From the NCBI GenBank assembly GCA_028280715.1, contig JANQLG010000050.1, forward strand, positions 149,787 through 213,786: a stretch of DNA of 64,000 nucleotides, given 5' to 3'. Below, one piece after another: positions 50,257 through 59,086 of the stretch. Position numbers and translations under genes: made by a program. Position 1 is the stretch's first letter. Each line of letters starts with the position of its first letter. This DNA comes from Spongiibacteraceae bacterium. GTDB lineage: Bacteria > Pseudomonadota > Gammaproteobacteria > Pseudomonadales > Dasaniaceae. The notes below the pieces were generated by a model. That model did no database searches. It was not told where the DNA came from and saw nothing but the letters and a program-made list of their open reading frames with translations.

Positions 50257-50522
50257 CTTTTGATTTTTATTCTCCTTTCGTAGTCGCCTGAGTTTTGCCA
50301 GAAATAACGGCGGAAACAGCGAGGACTGTCTGAGCTATTTTTGATTGAATATCAAAAATGGTGAGTTCCGCAGCGGCCGTTATTTCTGGCTAAATTCAGG
50401 TTTCCCGAAGGGCGATGGAGTTGGGTGCCGTTTCTTTTGGTTCTGTTTTCTTTGGGCAAGCAAAGAAAATGAACTCGCCCAGCAGGGCGAAACCCTGCAT
50501 CCAAATCTACTACGATAATTAA
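50257..50522 (-). repeat. Structured dispersed repeat, copy C (inverted, with a different central stem)
   Basis: Read on the minus strand this copy matches A and B at both ends (TTATCGTAGTA, the GCAGGGTTTCGCCCTGC hairpin, TTTTCTTTG...CAAAGAAAA, CCATCGCCCTTCGGG, GGCGACTACGAAAGG). The central stem is replaced by GCCAGAAATAACGGC and GCCGTTATTTCTGGC, a perfect 15-bp pairing, enclosing ATTTTTGAT...ATCAAAAAT. Confidence 0.8.
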
Positions 50523-50580
50523 GAAAAATAACTTGCCACCGAGCAACCCCCAGCAAAGCTTTTAAGAATTAATCAGCCAA

Positions 50581-50988
50581 TTAATTCCCTTTCGATATCG
50601 GCGGATGAAAAATCATCTGCACCACATTCCCATCCGGATCCAAACAATAAAAACTCCGCGCCCCATCCCGATGCGTCTTCGGCACACTCTTCATCCGAAT
50701 ATTATGACTGGATAAAAACGCATACCACACATCAACCTGATCCATTTCATCGATAATAAAACCAATATGGTCCAGGCGTTGTTGTGCCGGATCACGCGAG
50801 CCCCCCATAAAACGGTGCAGCGCCAAGTTGTCATTGCCGGAGGTGAGATAATAATTGTCAGGGTCAGGCTGCCATTCGATGGTCATGCCCAGCAGCTCGG
50901 TATAAAACTTGATGGTTTCTTCAAAATTCTCCACAAACAACGCCACATGGCGCATACCGGCGGTAGGTTTTGGTTGCTGAACACTCAT
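50581..50988 (-). CDS. VOC (glyoxalase/bleomycin resistance) family protein
   Basis: This 135-residue protein has the VOC fold: MRHVALFVENFEETIKFYTELLGM at the start, QRLDHIGFIIDEMD in the middle and FYCLDPDGNVVQMIFHPP at the end. The usual metal-ligand Glu of the last strand appears to be Gln (VVQMI), so metal binding may differ. It is probably a lyase or dioxygenase-like enzyme of unknown substrate. It lies 11 bases after the OsmC gene on the same strand. Confidence 0.85.
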   Translation of the reverse strand: MSVQQPKPTAGMRHVALFVENFEETIKFYTELLGMTIEWQPDPDNYYLTSGNDNLALHRFMGGSRDPAQQRLDHIGFIIDEMDQVDVWYAFLSSHNIRMKSVPKTHRDGARSFYCLDPDGNVVQMIFHPPISKGN

Positions 50989-50999
50989 GCTTTTAATCC

Positions 51000-51425
51000 T
51001 TAGGAATCGAGCTCGACTATTTCGTAGCTATGAGTCACTGTAACTCCGGCCGCTTCCATCATAATTGACGCGGAACAATATTTTTCTGCCGACAAACTCA
51101 CAGCCCTCTTCACCTGTGATTCCTTTAGATTGCGCCCGGTAACAATAAACTTGAGATGAATTTTGGTAAAAACAGCGGGAATAGCATCGGCACGCTCAGC
51201 ATCCAGTTCAGCGACACAGCCCTCAACATCCTGGCGGGCTTTTTTCAACATACTGAGCACATCAAAGGAAGCACAACCGCCCATGCCCATCAGCAACATT
51301 TCCATTGGTCGCGGACCGCGGTTAAGTCCACCATGATCCGGCGGCCCATCCATCACGACAGTATGACCGGTTTCTGATTCGGCGCTGAAACTGACGCCAT
51401 CGTCCCATGTAACGGTTGCTTTCAT
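51000..51425 (-). CDS. OsmC-family protein (YhfA-like)
   Basis: This 141-residue protein resembles E. coli YhfA along its length: VTWDDGVSF, PRPMEMLLMGMGGCASFDVLS with the first conserved Cys, and SLSAEKYCSASIMMEAAG with the second. The two Cys form the peroxidatic pair in OsmC/Ohr proteins. YhfA is encoded next to crp in enterobacteria, as here. A role in oxidative stress or thiol chemistry is inferred. Confidence 0.9.
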   Translation of the reverse strand: MKATVTWDDGVSFSAESETGHTVVMDGPPDHGGLNRGPRPMEMLLMGMGGCASFDVLSMLKKARQDVEGCVAELDAERADAIPAVFTKIHLKFIVTGRNLKESQVKRAVSLSAEKYCSASIMMEAAGVTVTHSYEIVELDS

Positions 51426-51749
51426 AGTGGTATTTCAATCCCTATTGCAGGTTATTCGCTCTTATGAGCAAGCAGGCGGGCAAGCTTAGCATATTCTTTC
51501 ACATAGAATCTCGCGGCCGTTTAAACACATAGGCAGCATCGAAATGGCTTTGAAAATAGCTTGTAAGTGGCTATCCAGCCTACGAAATCCGTCATCTGCA
51601 CATCAAAACTGAGAGAAAGAACACAAATGTGGTGAGAACCTAGCGAAACTTGCAATTTGAAGCCATACTGATGTTTCAAAACATTCGCGCTGATATTCAG
51701 TAGCGCAAACCTGTTTTAACCATAGTTATAAATAAAAGAGGATATTCTC
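51426..51749. other. Intergenic region between osmC-like and crp/vfr
   Basis: This region is 324 bases and divergent. AT-rich sequence with TAAATAAAAGAGG lies just before the crp start. I see no gene, and no CRP consensus site that I would trust. Confidence 0.4.
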
Positions 51750-52385
51750 TTGGTCAGCGTCGCTCTAAACCCACATATTAAAAATGTGGATGAATTTCTA
51801 AACCACTGTCACCGCCGCCGCTATCCCGCGAAGAGTACAATTATTTATGCCGGTGATACCAGTGACTCCCTCTACTACATCATCGAAGGCTCGGTCACAG
51901 TTCTGATTGAAGACGATGAAGGCAAGGAAATGATTGTTGCCTACCTGAACAAGGGCGACTTTTTCGGCGAGATGGGCCTATTTGATGACCAGGAATCGCG
52001 CAGTGCCTGGGTACGCGCCAAAACCCAATGTGAAGTGGGTGAAATCAGCTACACCAAATTCCGCGAGGTGAGCGAGAAAAATCCAGAAATTCTGTTCGCC
52101 ATCGGCACCCAAATGGCCAAGCGCCTGCGGGAGACCACTCAGAAGGTGGGCGATCTGGCTTTTCTGGATGTCACCGGTCGTGTTGCCCGTACTTTGTTGG
52201 ATCTGTGCAAACAACCCGATGCCATGACTCATCCCGATGGTATGCAAATCAAAATTACCCGCCAGGAGATTGGCCGTATCGTTGGCTGCTCTCGTGAAAT
52301 GGTGGGCCGGGTATTAAAAACACTGGAAGACCAGGGGCTGGTTGAGGCCCATGGTAAAACCATGGTGGTGTTTGGTACTCGCTGA
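51750..52385 (+). CDS. vfr: cAMP-activated global regulator Crp/Vfr
   Basis: This 211-residue protein closely resembles Pseudomonas Vfr. The cyclic-nucleotide domain has [27 protein letters not shown] and RSAWVRAK (cAMP-contacting region). The C-terminal helix-turn-helix is [21 protein letters not shown]. The start is TTG with an AGAGG ribosome site about eight bases before, and no nearby ATG in frame. cAMP-Crp controls carbon use and, as Vfr, virulence and motility genes in pseudomonads. Confidence 0.95.
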   Translation: MVSVALNPHIKNVDEFLNHCHRRRYPAKSTIIYAGDTSDSLYYIIEGSVTVLIEDDEGKEMIVAYLNKGDFFGEMGLFDDQESRSAWVRAKTQCEVGEISYTKFREVSEKNPEILFAIGTQMAKRLRETTQKVGDLAFLDVTGRVARTLLDLCKQPDAMTHPDGMQIKITRQEIGRIVGCSREMVGRVLKTLEDQGLVEAHGKTMVVFGTR

Positions 52386-52442
52386 CGAAGGTATTGCTTT
52401 CTCAAAGAAGATATTGCTTTTTCAAAAAAGCCGCACCATGTT

Positions 52443-52469
52443 AAAGCCGCAATCAGTTGCGGCTTTTTT
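52443..52469 (+). terminator. Rho-independent terminator of crp/vfr
   Basis: AAAGCCGCAA and TTGCGGCTTT pair perfectly over 10 bp around a four-base loop, then run into T's (six T in a row ending at 52469). Confidence 0.9.
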
Positions 52470-52490
52470 GTTGCTTTCAATTTAATCTTC

Positions 52491-53285
52491 TCAGAAGAAC
52501 AACTCTTTAAGCTTTTGCCCTGGTTCATCGGCACGCATAAAGGCCTCACCCACCAGGAAGGCATTCACCCCCTGTTCACGCATCGCTGATACATCATCCA
52601 AGGTATGAATAGCACTCTCGGTTACCACGATACGATCATCACCAATATGTGGCAGTAGGTTAAAAGTCGTATCCAGTGTGGTCTCGAAGGTATTGAGGTC
52701 GCGATTATTGATACCCACCAGAGTATTGCCTAGAGGCAGGGAGCGATCCAGCTCTTCACGGTTATGTACCTCAATCAAAACATCCAGCCCCAACTCTTTA
52801 GCCAAATGATTTAAATCAGCCATTTGCTGATCTTCAAGGCAGGCCACAATCAGCAAAATACAGTCGGCGCCAATCGCTCTGGCTTCATAAACCTGATAGG
52901 GTTCAACAATAAAATCCTTGCGAATTACCGGCAGTGAACACGCTGCTCTGGCCTGCTGTAGATACTCTTCACAACCCTGAAAAAAATCTTTATCAGTCAA
53001 CACCGACAAGCAGGCGGCACCACCTTGTTCATAGCTTTTAGCAATAGAGGCGGGATCAAACTGTTCGCGCATCACGCCTTTACTGGGGGAAGCTTTTTTT
53101 GCTTCAGCAATAATTGCTGATTGACCAACATCTAACTTTGCGCGCATGGCATTCACAAAACCGCGGCAAGCGGACTGTTGCTTAATATGCTGCTCTAAAT
53201 CACTGATGGAAACCGAGGCTGAACGTTCCGCAACTTCTTCCAGTTTACGGGCGACAATTTTTTTCAAAATGGTTGGGGTCGACAT
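52491..53285 (-). CDS. trpC: Indole-3-glycerol-phosphate synthase
   Basis: This 264-residue TIM barrel closes the indole ring in tryptophan synthesis. Key segments are [13 protein letters not shown] (catalytic Lys region), [35 protein letters not shown] and [12 protein letters not shown]. It is the last gene of trpGDC, without a fused TrpF. It lies 24 bases after trpD. Confidence 0.96.
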   Translation of the reverse strand: MSTPTILKKIVARKLEEVAERSASVSISDLEQHIKQQSACRGFVNAMRAKLDVGQSAIIAEAKKASPSKGVMREQFDPASIAKSYEQGGAACLSVLTDKDFFQGCEEYLQQARAACSLPVIRKDFIVEPYQVYEARAIGADCILLIVACLEDQQMADLNHLAKELGLDVLIEVHNREELDRSLPLGNTLVGINNRDLNTFETTLDTTFNLLPHIGDDRIVVTESAIHTLDDVSAMREQGVNAFLVGEAFMRADEPGQKLKELFF

Positions 53286-53309
53286 AATATTCTCTACAAC
53301 AAAATCTAC

Positions 53310-54335
53310 TTATGCTGACTTCATCGCTTCAGTAACCAACGCCAGCTCTTTTAATTTTTCAGCGGCTGTACCACTGGCAATAATATCTTGCGCCAATGCT
53401 ATACCCTGTTCCAGGCTACTGGCCACATCAGCAGCATACAAAGCAGCACCGGCATTTAATGCCACCATATTCGCAGCAGAACTCGACTCGCCAGACAACA
53501 AACTTTGAATCAGCGACAAGCTTTCACCAGCATCGGCTACCTTCAGATCTTCCAGCTTGCCTCGTTCAATTCCGAACTGTTCAGGACTAATGGTGTACTC
53601 AGTGATTTCACCGCGATTCAGCTCAACAACATGAGTATCAGCAGCGACACTGATTTCATCCAGACCATCAACCGAGTGCACCACCAATACATGTTCGCTA
53701 CCTAAGGTATTCAACACTTCAGCAATCGGACGCAGCCATTGTTTATCGTACACACCCAATAATTGTTTTTTCACTCCAGCCGGATTGGTCATCGGACCTA
53801 ACAGATTAAATATGGTTCGCGCCGCCAACTCTTTGCGTGGGCCAATGGCATGCTTCATGGCGCTGTGGTGATTTAACGCAAACATAAAACCGACACCGAC
53901 TTCACTAATGCAACGCGCCACCTGTTCAGGATCTAAATCCAAACGCACACCGGCAGCCTCTAACAAATCGGCTGCACCACTTTTTGAACTAACGGAACGG
54001 TTACCGTGCTTGGCCACTTTGGCGCCAGCTGCGGCAGCAACAAAACTACTGGCGGTGGATACATTAAAAATACTGGCGCCGTCACCACCGGTGCCCACGA
54101 TATCCACCATATGCTCATCGGCCGCATCAACCGGCGTTGCCAACTCACGCATCACAGCCACTGCACCGGTCAGCTCATCAACCGTTTCACCCTTGATACG
54201 CAGTGCCACAAGAAAACCGGCAATCTGTGCATCGGTGCATTGGCCGGTCATAATTTCCATCATAATGGCACGCATTTCTTCCGTGGAAAGTGAATTACCA
54301 TCAATTAATGCAGCAACTGCCTGTTGAATTGTCAT
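53310..54335 (-). CDS. trpD: Anthranilate phosphoribosyltransferase
   Basis: This 341-residue enzyme attaches phosphoribose to anthranilate. Conserved pieces are VDIVGTGGDGASIFNVSTA (PRPP loop), KHGNRSVSSKSGAADLLEAAG, RTIFNLLGPMTNP and SVDGLDEIS. It lies between trpG and trpC in the pseudomonad order. Confidence 0.97.
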   Translation of the reverse strand: MTIQQAVAALIDGNSLSTEEMRAIMMEIMTGQCTDAQIAGFLVALRIKGETVDELTGAVAVMRELATPVDAADEHMVDIVGTGGDGASIFNVSTASSFVAAAAGAKVAKHGNRSVSSKSGAADLLEAAGVRLDLDPEQVARCISEVGVGFMFALNHHSAMKHAIGPRKELAARTIFNLLGPMTNPAGVKKQLLGVYDKQWLRPIAEVLNTLGSEHVLVVHSVDGLDEISVAADTHVVELNRGEITEYTISPEQFGIERGKLEDLKVADAGESLSLIQSLLSGESSSAANMVALNAGAALYAADVASSLEQGIALAQDIIASGTAAEKLKELALVTEAMKSA

Positions 54336-54350
54336 TGTTATTTTCCTTAT

Positions 54351-54935
54351 CTAAGAAGCACTATCCAAAAAGTTTTTCAGTAAGTCGTGTCCGTGCTCAG
54401 TCAAAATAGATTCTGGATGAAACTGCACACCCTGCACGTCAAAAGTTTTATGGCGCAGACCCATAATTTCATCAATGTCACCGTCTTCAGTTTGAGTCCA
54501 GGCGGTAATTTCCAGACAATCCGGCAACAACTCTTTTTCTACTACTAGTGAGTGGTAACGAGTCGCTTCAAAGGGGTTTCTCAGCTCTTTAAACACACCT
54601 TGATCATTGTGATGGATGGCTGATGTTTTACCATGCATCACCTGCCGCGCACGTACCACCTTGCCACCAAATACCTGCCCTATGCTCTGATGTCCCAGAC
54701 AAACTCCCAATATTGGAATTTTTCCGGCATAGGCTTTTATCGCAGCCAAGGATATACCTGCTTCATTCGGTGTACAGGGTCCAGGTGAAATCACAATTTG
54801 CCGTGGCTGCAATTTGGCTATTTGCTCGACAGTAATTTCATCATTGTGCACCACGTCGACCTCGGCCCCAAGTTCATTAAGATACTGCACGACGTTGTAG
54901 GTAAACGAATCATAGTTATCAATCATTAACAGCAT
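54351..54935 (-). CDS. trpG: Anthranilate synthase glutamine amidotransferase subunit
   Basis: This 194-residue class-I glutamine amidotransferase supplies ammonia to TrpE. It has [19 protein letters not shown], the catalytic Cys in [11 protein letters not shown], and His/Glu in [10 protein letters not shown]. It heads trpGDC. A second, diverged TrpG lies behind trpE on the other strand. This copy may also serve folate synthesis as PabA, as in other bacteria. Confidence 0.93.
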   Translation of the reverse strand: MLLMIDNYDSFTYNVVQYLNELGAEVDVVHNDEITVEQIAKLQPRQIVISPGPCTPNEAGISLAAIKAYAGKIPILGVCLGHQSIGQVFGGKVVRARQVMHGKTSAIHHNDQGVFKELRNPFEATRYHSLVVEKELLPDCLEITAWTQTEDGDIDEIMGLRHKTFDVQGVQFHPESILTEHGHDLLKNFLDSAS

Positions 54936-55051
54936 CTAGCAGGTACTCTTATCAAAGCTCGCGTATTGTACGCAAGACCTCGCTGCGCGCACACCCCAAC
55001 AGGTGTTATGAGGAGCCAGGGTTTGATCTTTTAGCCTCGATCTTTTAACTC

Positions 55052-55088
55052 TTGACCTTTCATCAGAGTGTGATAGTGTACTAGTACA
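55052..55088 (+). promoter_or_regulatory. trpR promoter and candidate Trp operator
   Basis: TTGACC (55052-55057) is followed by a weak TAGTGT -10 (55074-55079). The 12-base palindrome TGTACTAGTACA (55077-55088) contains the CTAG core of Trp-repressor operators (ACTAGT). The last base overlaps the ATG. This fits auto-repression by TrpR. Binding is inferred. Confidence 0.6.
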
Positions 55089-55366
55089 TGAATACAAAGC
55101 ACAAGCCCAATTCCGAACAACAATCTGAGTTCCAATACAAACGAGAACTGATTGAGCATATCCTGACTGCTAGCGATGCCGATAGCCTGGAACAAATGCT
55201 CGAACACTTGTTGACGCCAGCCGAGTTCCTTGAGATCAGCAAACGCCTGCAGATCACTAAGTTACTTGAAGCGGGTATATCTCAACGCCAGATTGCCGAA
55301 ACGCTGGGAGTGGGTATCGCCACAGTGACTCGCGGCTCAAGGGCGCTAAAAGATAATTCGACTTAA
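55088..55366 (+). CDS. trpR: Trp operon repressor
   Basis: This 92-residue TrpR represses trp genes when bound to tryptophan. The family core is clear: LLTPAEFLEISKRLQITKLLEAGISQRQIAETLGVGIATVTRGSRAL, comprising the helix-turn-helix at about 60-85 with GVGIATVTRGS. It lacks some N- and C-terminal residues of E. coli TrpR (108). There is no visible ribosome site before the ATG, so it may be a leaderless transcript or use another start. It heads trpR-E-G2. Confidence 0.92.
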   Translation: MNTKHKPNSEQQSEFQYKRELIEHILTASDADSLEQMLEHLLTPAEFLEISKRLQITKLLEAGISQRQIAETLGVGIATVTRGSRALKDNST

Positions 55367-55431
55367 CAACACGCTATTTAATTTGAGCCATTGAATTTTA
55401 AAAACAGTTTTTGGAAAGACAGTAACGACTA

Positions 55432-56829
55432 ATGAGCAAACGTCCAGAGCCCATCACCTTAGCCCGCAAACCTCACTACATCACCATTGCTGAAGATTGC
55501 GATTTTTTCGGTCTATTCAAAAAAATTGAAAAGCGCTATGAACACTGTTTTTACCTGGAATCTCTGGGGGAAGACAGCCATATTGCCCGTCATTCCATTA
55601 TCGGTTTTGACCCGGAGCAACTGCTCTACGCCAATGACAACCGTCTGACTATTGAGCAACGCGATGGCAGCAAAGAACATTACGACAGCGACGATACCTA
55701 CAAAAACCCTTACGAATTACTGCGCACGATAGTGCCGCAAAATATTATCTCCCGAAAATATGCCGGTGGACTGACGGGTTATCTGGGCTACGATGCGATG
55801 AATTATTTCGAACCTAGCTTGAAACTGCAGGCCAGCGAGCTGTTCGACACTTTTCGTTTTGGTTTATTCAAGGATGGTTTAATTCTCGACAAAATGACCG
55901 GCGAACTGATTTATTTTTATTACGACCAGTCACGCTTGGCGTTAATTGAACAACTGATTGCCGAACCCGCTGTAGTGAATGGCGAACTATCCATCACTCC
56001 GATGGGAGAAACCATGTCGCGCAAACAGCACAGTGACGCGGTGATGAAGGTCAAACAAGATATTATCGATGGAAAAATTTTCCAGACTGAAGTGGGTTTT
56101 AAAAAACGCTTCAAGCTGGATGGCGACACCATCAATATCTATGAGCAAATGCGTGAGGTTAATCCATCACCGCAGATGTACTACGTTAAATTTGGTCCGC
56201 AAAAACTGATTGGCGCCAGCCCAGAGCTACTGTTCAGACTTCGCCAGGGAGAGATGGAAACTTTTCCTTTGGCCGGCACAACCAAGCGCGGCAGCACCCC
56301 CAAAGAAGACACGGCACTTGCCCGCACACTGCTCAATGATCCAAAGGAAATTGCCGAACACAATATGATTGTTGACCTACACCGTAACGACATCGGTCGT
56401 GTTGCCCGTTTCGGCACGGTGAAAGTTCGCAGCCTGATGGATATCAAACGCTTTAGTCATGTACAGCATATCTCCAGTGAAATCGTGGGCATCATCGCCG
56501 AAGATGAAGATATGTTTTCGGCGCTGGCCAGTAATTTCCCAGCCGGAACGCTAACTGGCGCTCCCAAAATCGAAGCTATGAAAATAATCGACGATCTGGA
56601 AAATGATGGTCGCGGTCCTTATGGAGGAGCGGTTGGGCACTTTTCTTTTAACGGCGACTGCACTTTCGCCATTCCCATTCGCACTGTATTTGCCAATGGC
56701 GAAGAGGCCTATGTTCAAACCTGCGGCGGTAATGTTTACGACTCCAACCCCGAGGACGAATACGAAGAAATTCGCCGCAAATTCGCTGGCACTAAAAAAG
56801 TGCTGGATCAATTTATCGCCGACGCTTAA
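55432..56829 (+). CDS. trpE: Anthranilate synthase component I
   Basis: This 465-residue enzyme makes anthranilate from chorismate. The catalytic core has FPLAGTTKRGSTPKEDTALA, AEHNMIVDLHRNDIGRV, TLTGAPKIEAMKIIDDLE, RGPYGGAVGHF and YVQTCGG. YLES near the N-terminus with a later Ser (HIARHSIIG) resembles the LLES-type tryptophan-feedback site. It is shorter than Pseudomonas TrpE (about 490) and has unusual motif variants, such as FQTEVGFKKRF where FQVVLSQRF is common. It is followed by its own TrpG and preceded by trpR. ADC-synthase (PabB) or another chorismate enzyme is the alternative. Confidence 0.9.
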   Translation: MSKRPEPITLARKPHYITIAEDCDFFGLFKKIEKRYEHCFYLESLGEDSHIARHSIIGFDPEQLLYANDNRLTIEQRDGSKEHYDSDDTYKNPYELLRTIVPQNIISRKYAGGLTGYLGYDAMNYFEPSLKLQASELFDTFRFGLFKDGLILDKMTGELIYFYYDQSRLALIEQLIAEPAVVNGELSITPMGETMSRKQHSDAVMKVKQDIIDGKIFQTEVGFKKRFKLDGDTINIYEQMREVNPSPQMYYVKFGPQKLIGASPELLFRLRQGEMETFPLAGTTKRGSTPKEDTALARTLLNDPKEIAEHNMIVDLHRNDIGRVARFGTVKVRSLMDIKRFSHVQHISSEIVGIIAEDEDMFSALASNFPAGTLTGAPKIEAMKIIDDLENDGRGPYGGAVGHFSFNGDCTFAIPIRTVFANGEEAYVQTCGGNVYDSNPEDEYEEIRRKFAGTKKVLDQFIADA

Positions 56830-56859
56830 ACGACCTAACAAATTACTTAAGTTACCACT

Positions 56860-57522
56860 ATGAAAGTTTTTATTATCGATAACTACGACTCGTTCACCTA
56901 CAATCTGTACCAATTTATTGGTGAAATTCTCAGTGCCGAGCAATACTGTGGCCGCATTGCTGATTTTGACATCGTTGTTAAACGCAATGACGAAATAACT
57001 CTGGAACAAATTCAACAAGCTGCACCAGACCGCATTATTATTTCACCTGGGCCGGGCTCACCCGACGATGAAAGTTACTTCGGTGTTTGCGCTGATGTAA
57101 TCAAACAACTGGGGCCATCGATTCCATTAATGGGTGTATGTTTGGGCATGCAGGGTATTGTTCATGTATTTGGCGGCAAAGTGGTGAAAGCCCATTTACC
57201 GATGCATGGAAAAATCAGCCCCATCAATCATGATAGTAGTGGTTTGTTTATCAACATTCCCGATCAACTGGAAGTGATGCGTTATCATTCACTGATGGCA
57301 GAGGCAGAAAGTTTTCCCGACTGCCTGCGCCTTACTGCACTCGTCGGGGATATCACTGCAGAACAATTTGAAGATCGGTCATTAATTCGCGCCGGTGGCG
57401 AATTTGAAATTATGGGAATACAACATCAGGAATACCCCATTTACGGAATACAATTTCACCCCGAATCCTTTGCTACGGAGGGCGGCAAAGAGTTAATCAG
57501 TAACTTTCTGTTCTGCCATTAA
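56860..57522 (+). CDS. Second TrpG-like glutamine amidotransferase
   Basis: This 220-residue class-I amidotransferase has an intact triad: Cys in GVCLGMQGIVHV, His and Glu in GIQFHPESFAT. It starts [23 protein letters not shown], like TrpG, but has about 25 extra residues, including AALVGDITAEQ-like and EDRSLIRAGG regions before the C-terminal motif. It lies 30 bases after trpE and probably partners it, leaving the trpGDC copy possibly for PabA work. Confidence 0.85.
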   Translation: MKVFIIDNYDSFTYNLYQFIGEILSAEQYCGRIADFDIVVKRNDEITLEQIQQAAPDRIIISPGPGSPDDESYFGVCADVIKQLGPSIPLMGVCLGMQGIVHVFGGKVVKAHLPMHGKISPINHDSSGLFINIPDQLEVMRYHSLMAEAESFPDCLRLTALVGDITAEQFEDRSLIRAGGEFEIMGIQHQEYPIYGIQFHPESFATEGGKELISNFLFCH

Positions 57523-57570
57523 ACCGCTTATCGTTAGAACGATTCTCCTGTTATAAAGAGAGAAAAGAGT

Positions 57571-58290
57571 TTAGGCAGGAATCAATTCTTCCAGGCTGTT
57601 TAGCACCAGATCAGGATTGGCTTCATCAATCACACCTCCGTGATTATAGCCACCACGAACACCGACCACAGGCATCGGCACCGCCTGAGCAGAATAGACG
57701 TCATTACCTGAATCTCCCACCATCAGACAATGAGCAGGTGTTACGCCAAGGCGCTGGCAGGCTACCATAAGCATGGTCGGTGCTGGTTTTTTTTCAGCTA
57801 CACACTCACCGCCTAACAGAAGGTCAAAGTGGTGAGCAATTGCCAATGATTGCAACAATGCTGGCACAAACTGAATGGGTTTATTGGTAACAATCGCCAT
57901 CGGCACACCCTGCGCTTGCCAATGCTCTAACGCAAGCTTCGCGCCTGGCAGCAAACTACTCGCTGAGCCATTGCTTTCCTGATAGTGGTGCAAAAAGGAC
58001 TGATAGACATCGGTCAGAAGCTCCGGAGCAACTTGCTCTTCCTCTATCGGCAGCCCCTCTACAGATTGCGCCCAGGCTAATGCGCGCTGAACCAGTTTTT
58101 GTGCGCCATTACCAATCCAATTTCGCACTTTCATCTCGCCTGGCACAGGGAAATCGTGCTCATTCATAGCTGCATCAACGGCAGCGGCAATATCCGGCAC
58201 ACTATCAACCAGAGTACCATCAAGATCAAACAGAATAGCGGCGGGCCTGGCCTGGGGAAAATTGGCTAACAGGTCTTTAACGTTGTGCAT
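57571..58290 (-). CDS. gph: Phosphoglycolate phosphatase (HAD family)
   Basis: This 239-residue HAD phosphatase removes phosphate from 2-phosphoglycolate. Motif I ILFDLDGTLVDSVPD holds the nucleophile Asp; motif II is AIVTNKP; the later motifs are EKKPAPTML and LMVGDSGNDVYSA. In Pseudomonas a similar enzyme acts on MurNAc-6-phosphate (MupP), and the AmgK/MurU pair nearby makes that alternative worth noting. The gene lies 39 bases after rpe on the same strand. Confidence 0.88.
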   Translation of the reverse strand: MHNVKDLLANFPQARPAAILFDLDGTLVDSVPDIAAAVDAAMNEHDFPVPGEMKVRNWIGNGAQKLVQRALAWAQSVEGLPIEEEQVAPELLTDVYQSFLHHYQESNGSASSLLPGAKLALEHWQAQGVPMAIVTNKPIQFVPALLQSLAIAHHFDLLLGGECVAEKKPAPTMLMVACQRLGVTPAHCLMVGDSGNDVYSAQAVPMPVVGVRGGYNHGGVIDEANPDLVLNSLEELIPA

Positions 58291-58329
58291 GAGACTGACA
58301 TTTATGGAGAAACCTTTATGTATCAGAAC

Positions 58330-59004
58330 TTACGTATTGGCTAGCGCCAACTGCTCACGCATAGCAGCAATCGCTTGCGCATAATCAGGCTTATTGTAGA
58401 TGGCAGAGCCGGCGACGAAAGTATCTGCACCCGCTTCGGCAATTTCACGGATATTGTCGGCAGTGACGCCGCCATCGATTTCCAAGCGAATATCGTAGCC
58501 GCTGTTATCAATCAACTGGCGTACTTCGCGAAGTTTCTGCAGGGTTGCAGGAATAAATTTCTGCCCACCAAAGCCGGGGTTCACAGACATCAGTAGGATC
58601 ATATCCAGCTTATCCATCACATATTTCAGCGGCTCGATACTGGCGGCAGGGTTTAACACCAGCCCGGCTTTGCAACCGGCCTCACGAATCATAGTTAGCG
58701 AACGGTCCACATGGATCGACGCATCGGGGTGGAAGGTAATAAAACTGGCCCCCGCATCAGCAAAATCACCAATCAGACTATCCACCGGGCTGACCATTAA
58801 ATGCACATCAATGGGCGCTGTAATGCCATGGTTACGCAGCGCCTTACAGACCATGGGACCAATAGTCAGGTTCGGCACGTAGTGATTGTCCATCACATCA
58901 AAGTGGACCACATCGGCGCCAGCGTTTAAAACAGCGTCCACTTCTTCTCCCAAACGAGCAAAATCGGCCGATAGAATGGAGGGAGCTATTAAAAAATCGC
59001 GCAT
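58330..59004 (-). CDS. rpe: Ribulose-phosphate 3-epimerase
   Basis: This 224-residue TIM barrel interconverts ribulose and xylulose 5-phosphate. It has [33 protein letters not shown] (metal-binding His and Asp), [15 protein letters not shown] and [12 protein letters not shown]. It works with rpiA elsewhere in the window in the pentose phosphate pathway. The rpe-gph pair is a common gammaproteobacterial arrangement. Confidence 0.96.
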   Translation of the reverse strand: MRDFLIAPSILSADFARLGEEVDAVLNAGADVVHFDVMDNHYVPNLTIGPMVCKALRNHGITAPIDVHLMVSPVDSLIGDFADAGASFITFHPDASIHVDRSLTMIREAGCKAGLVLNPAASIEPLKYVMDKLDMILLMSVNPGFGGQKFIPATLQKLREVRQLIDNSGYDIRLEIDGGVTADNIREIAEAGADTFVAGSAIYNKPDYAQAIAAMREQLALANT

Positions 59005-59086
59005 AATAAAATCGCCTGTATTTAGAGAATTCGAAAATTGCCGCTATTCTACTGAAAAGAACCCGGCAAATCAGTACAGCATATCG

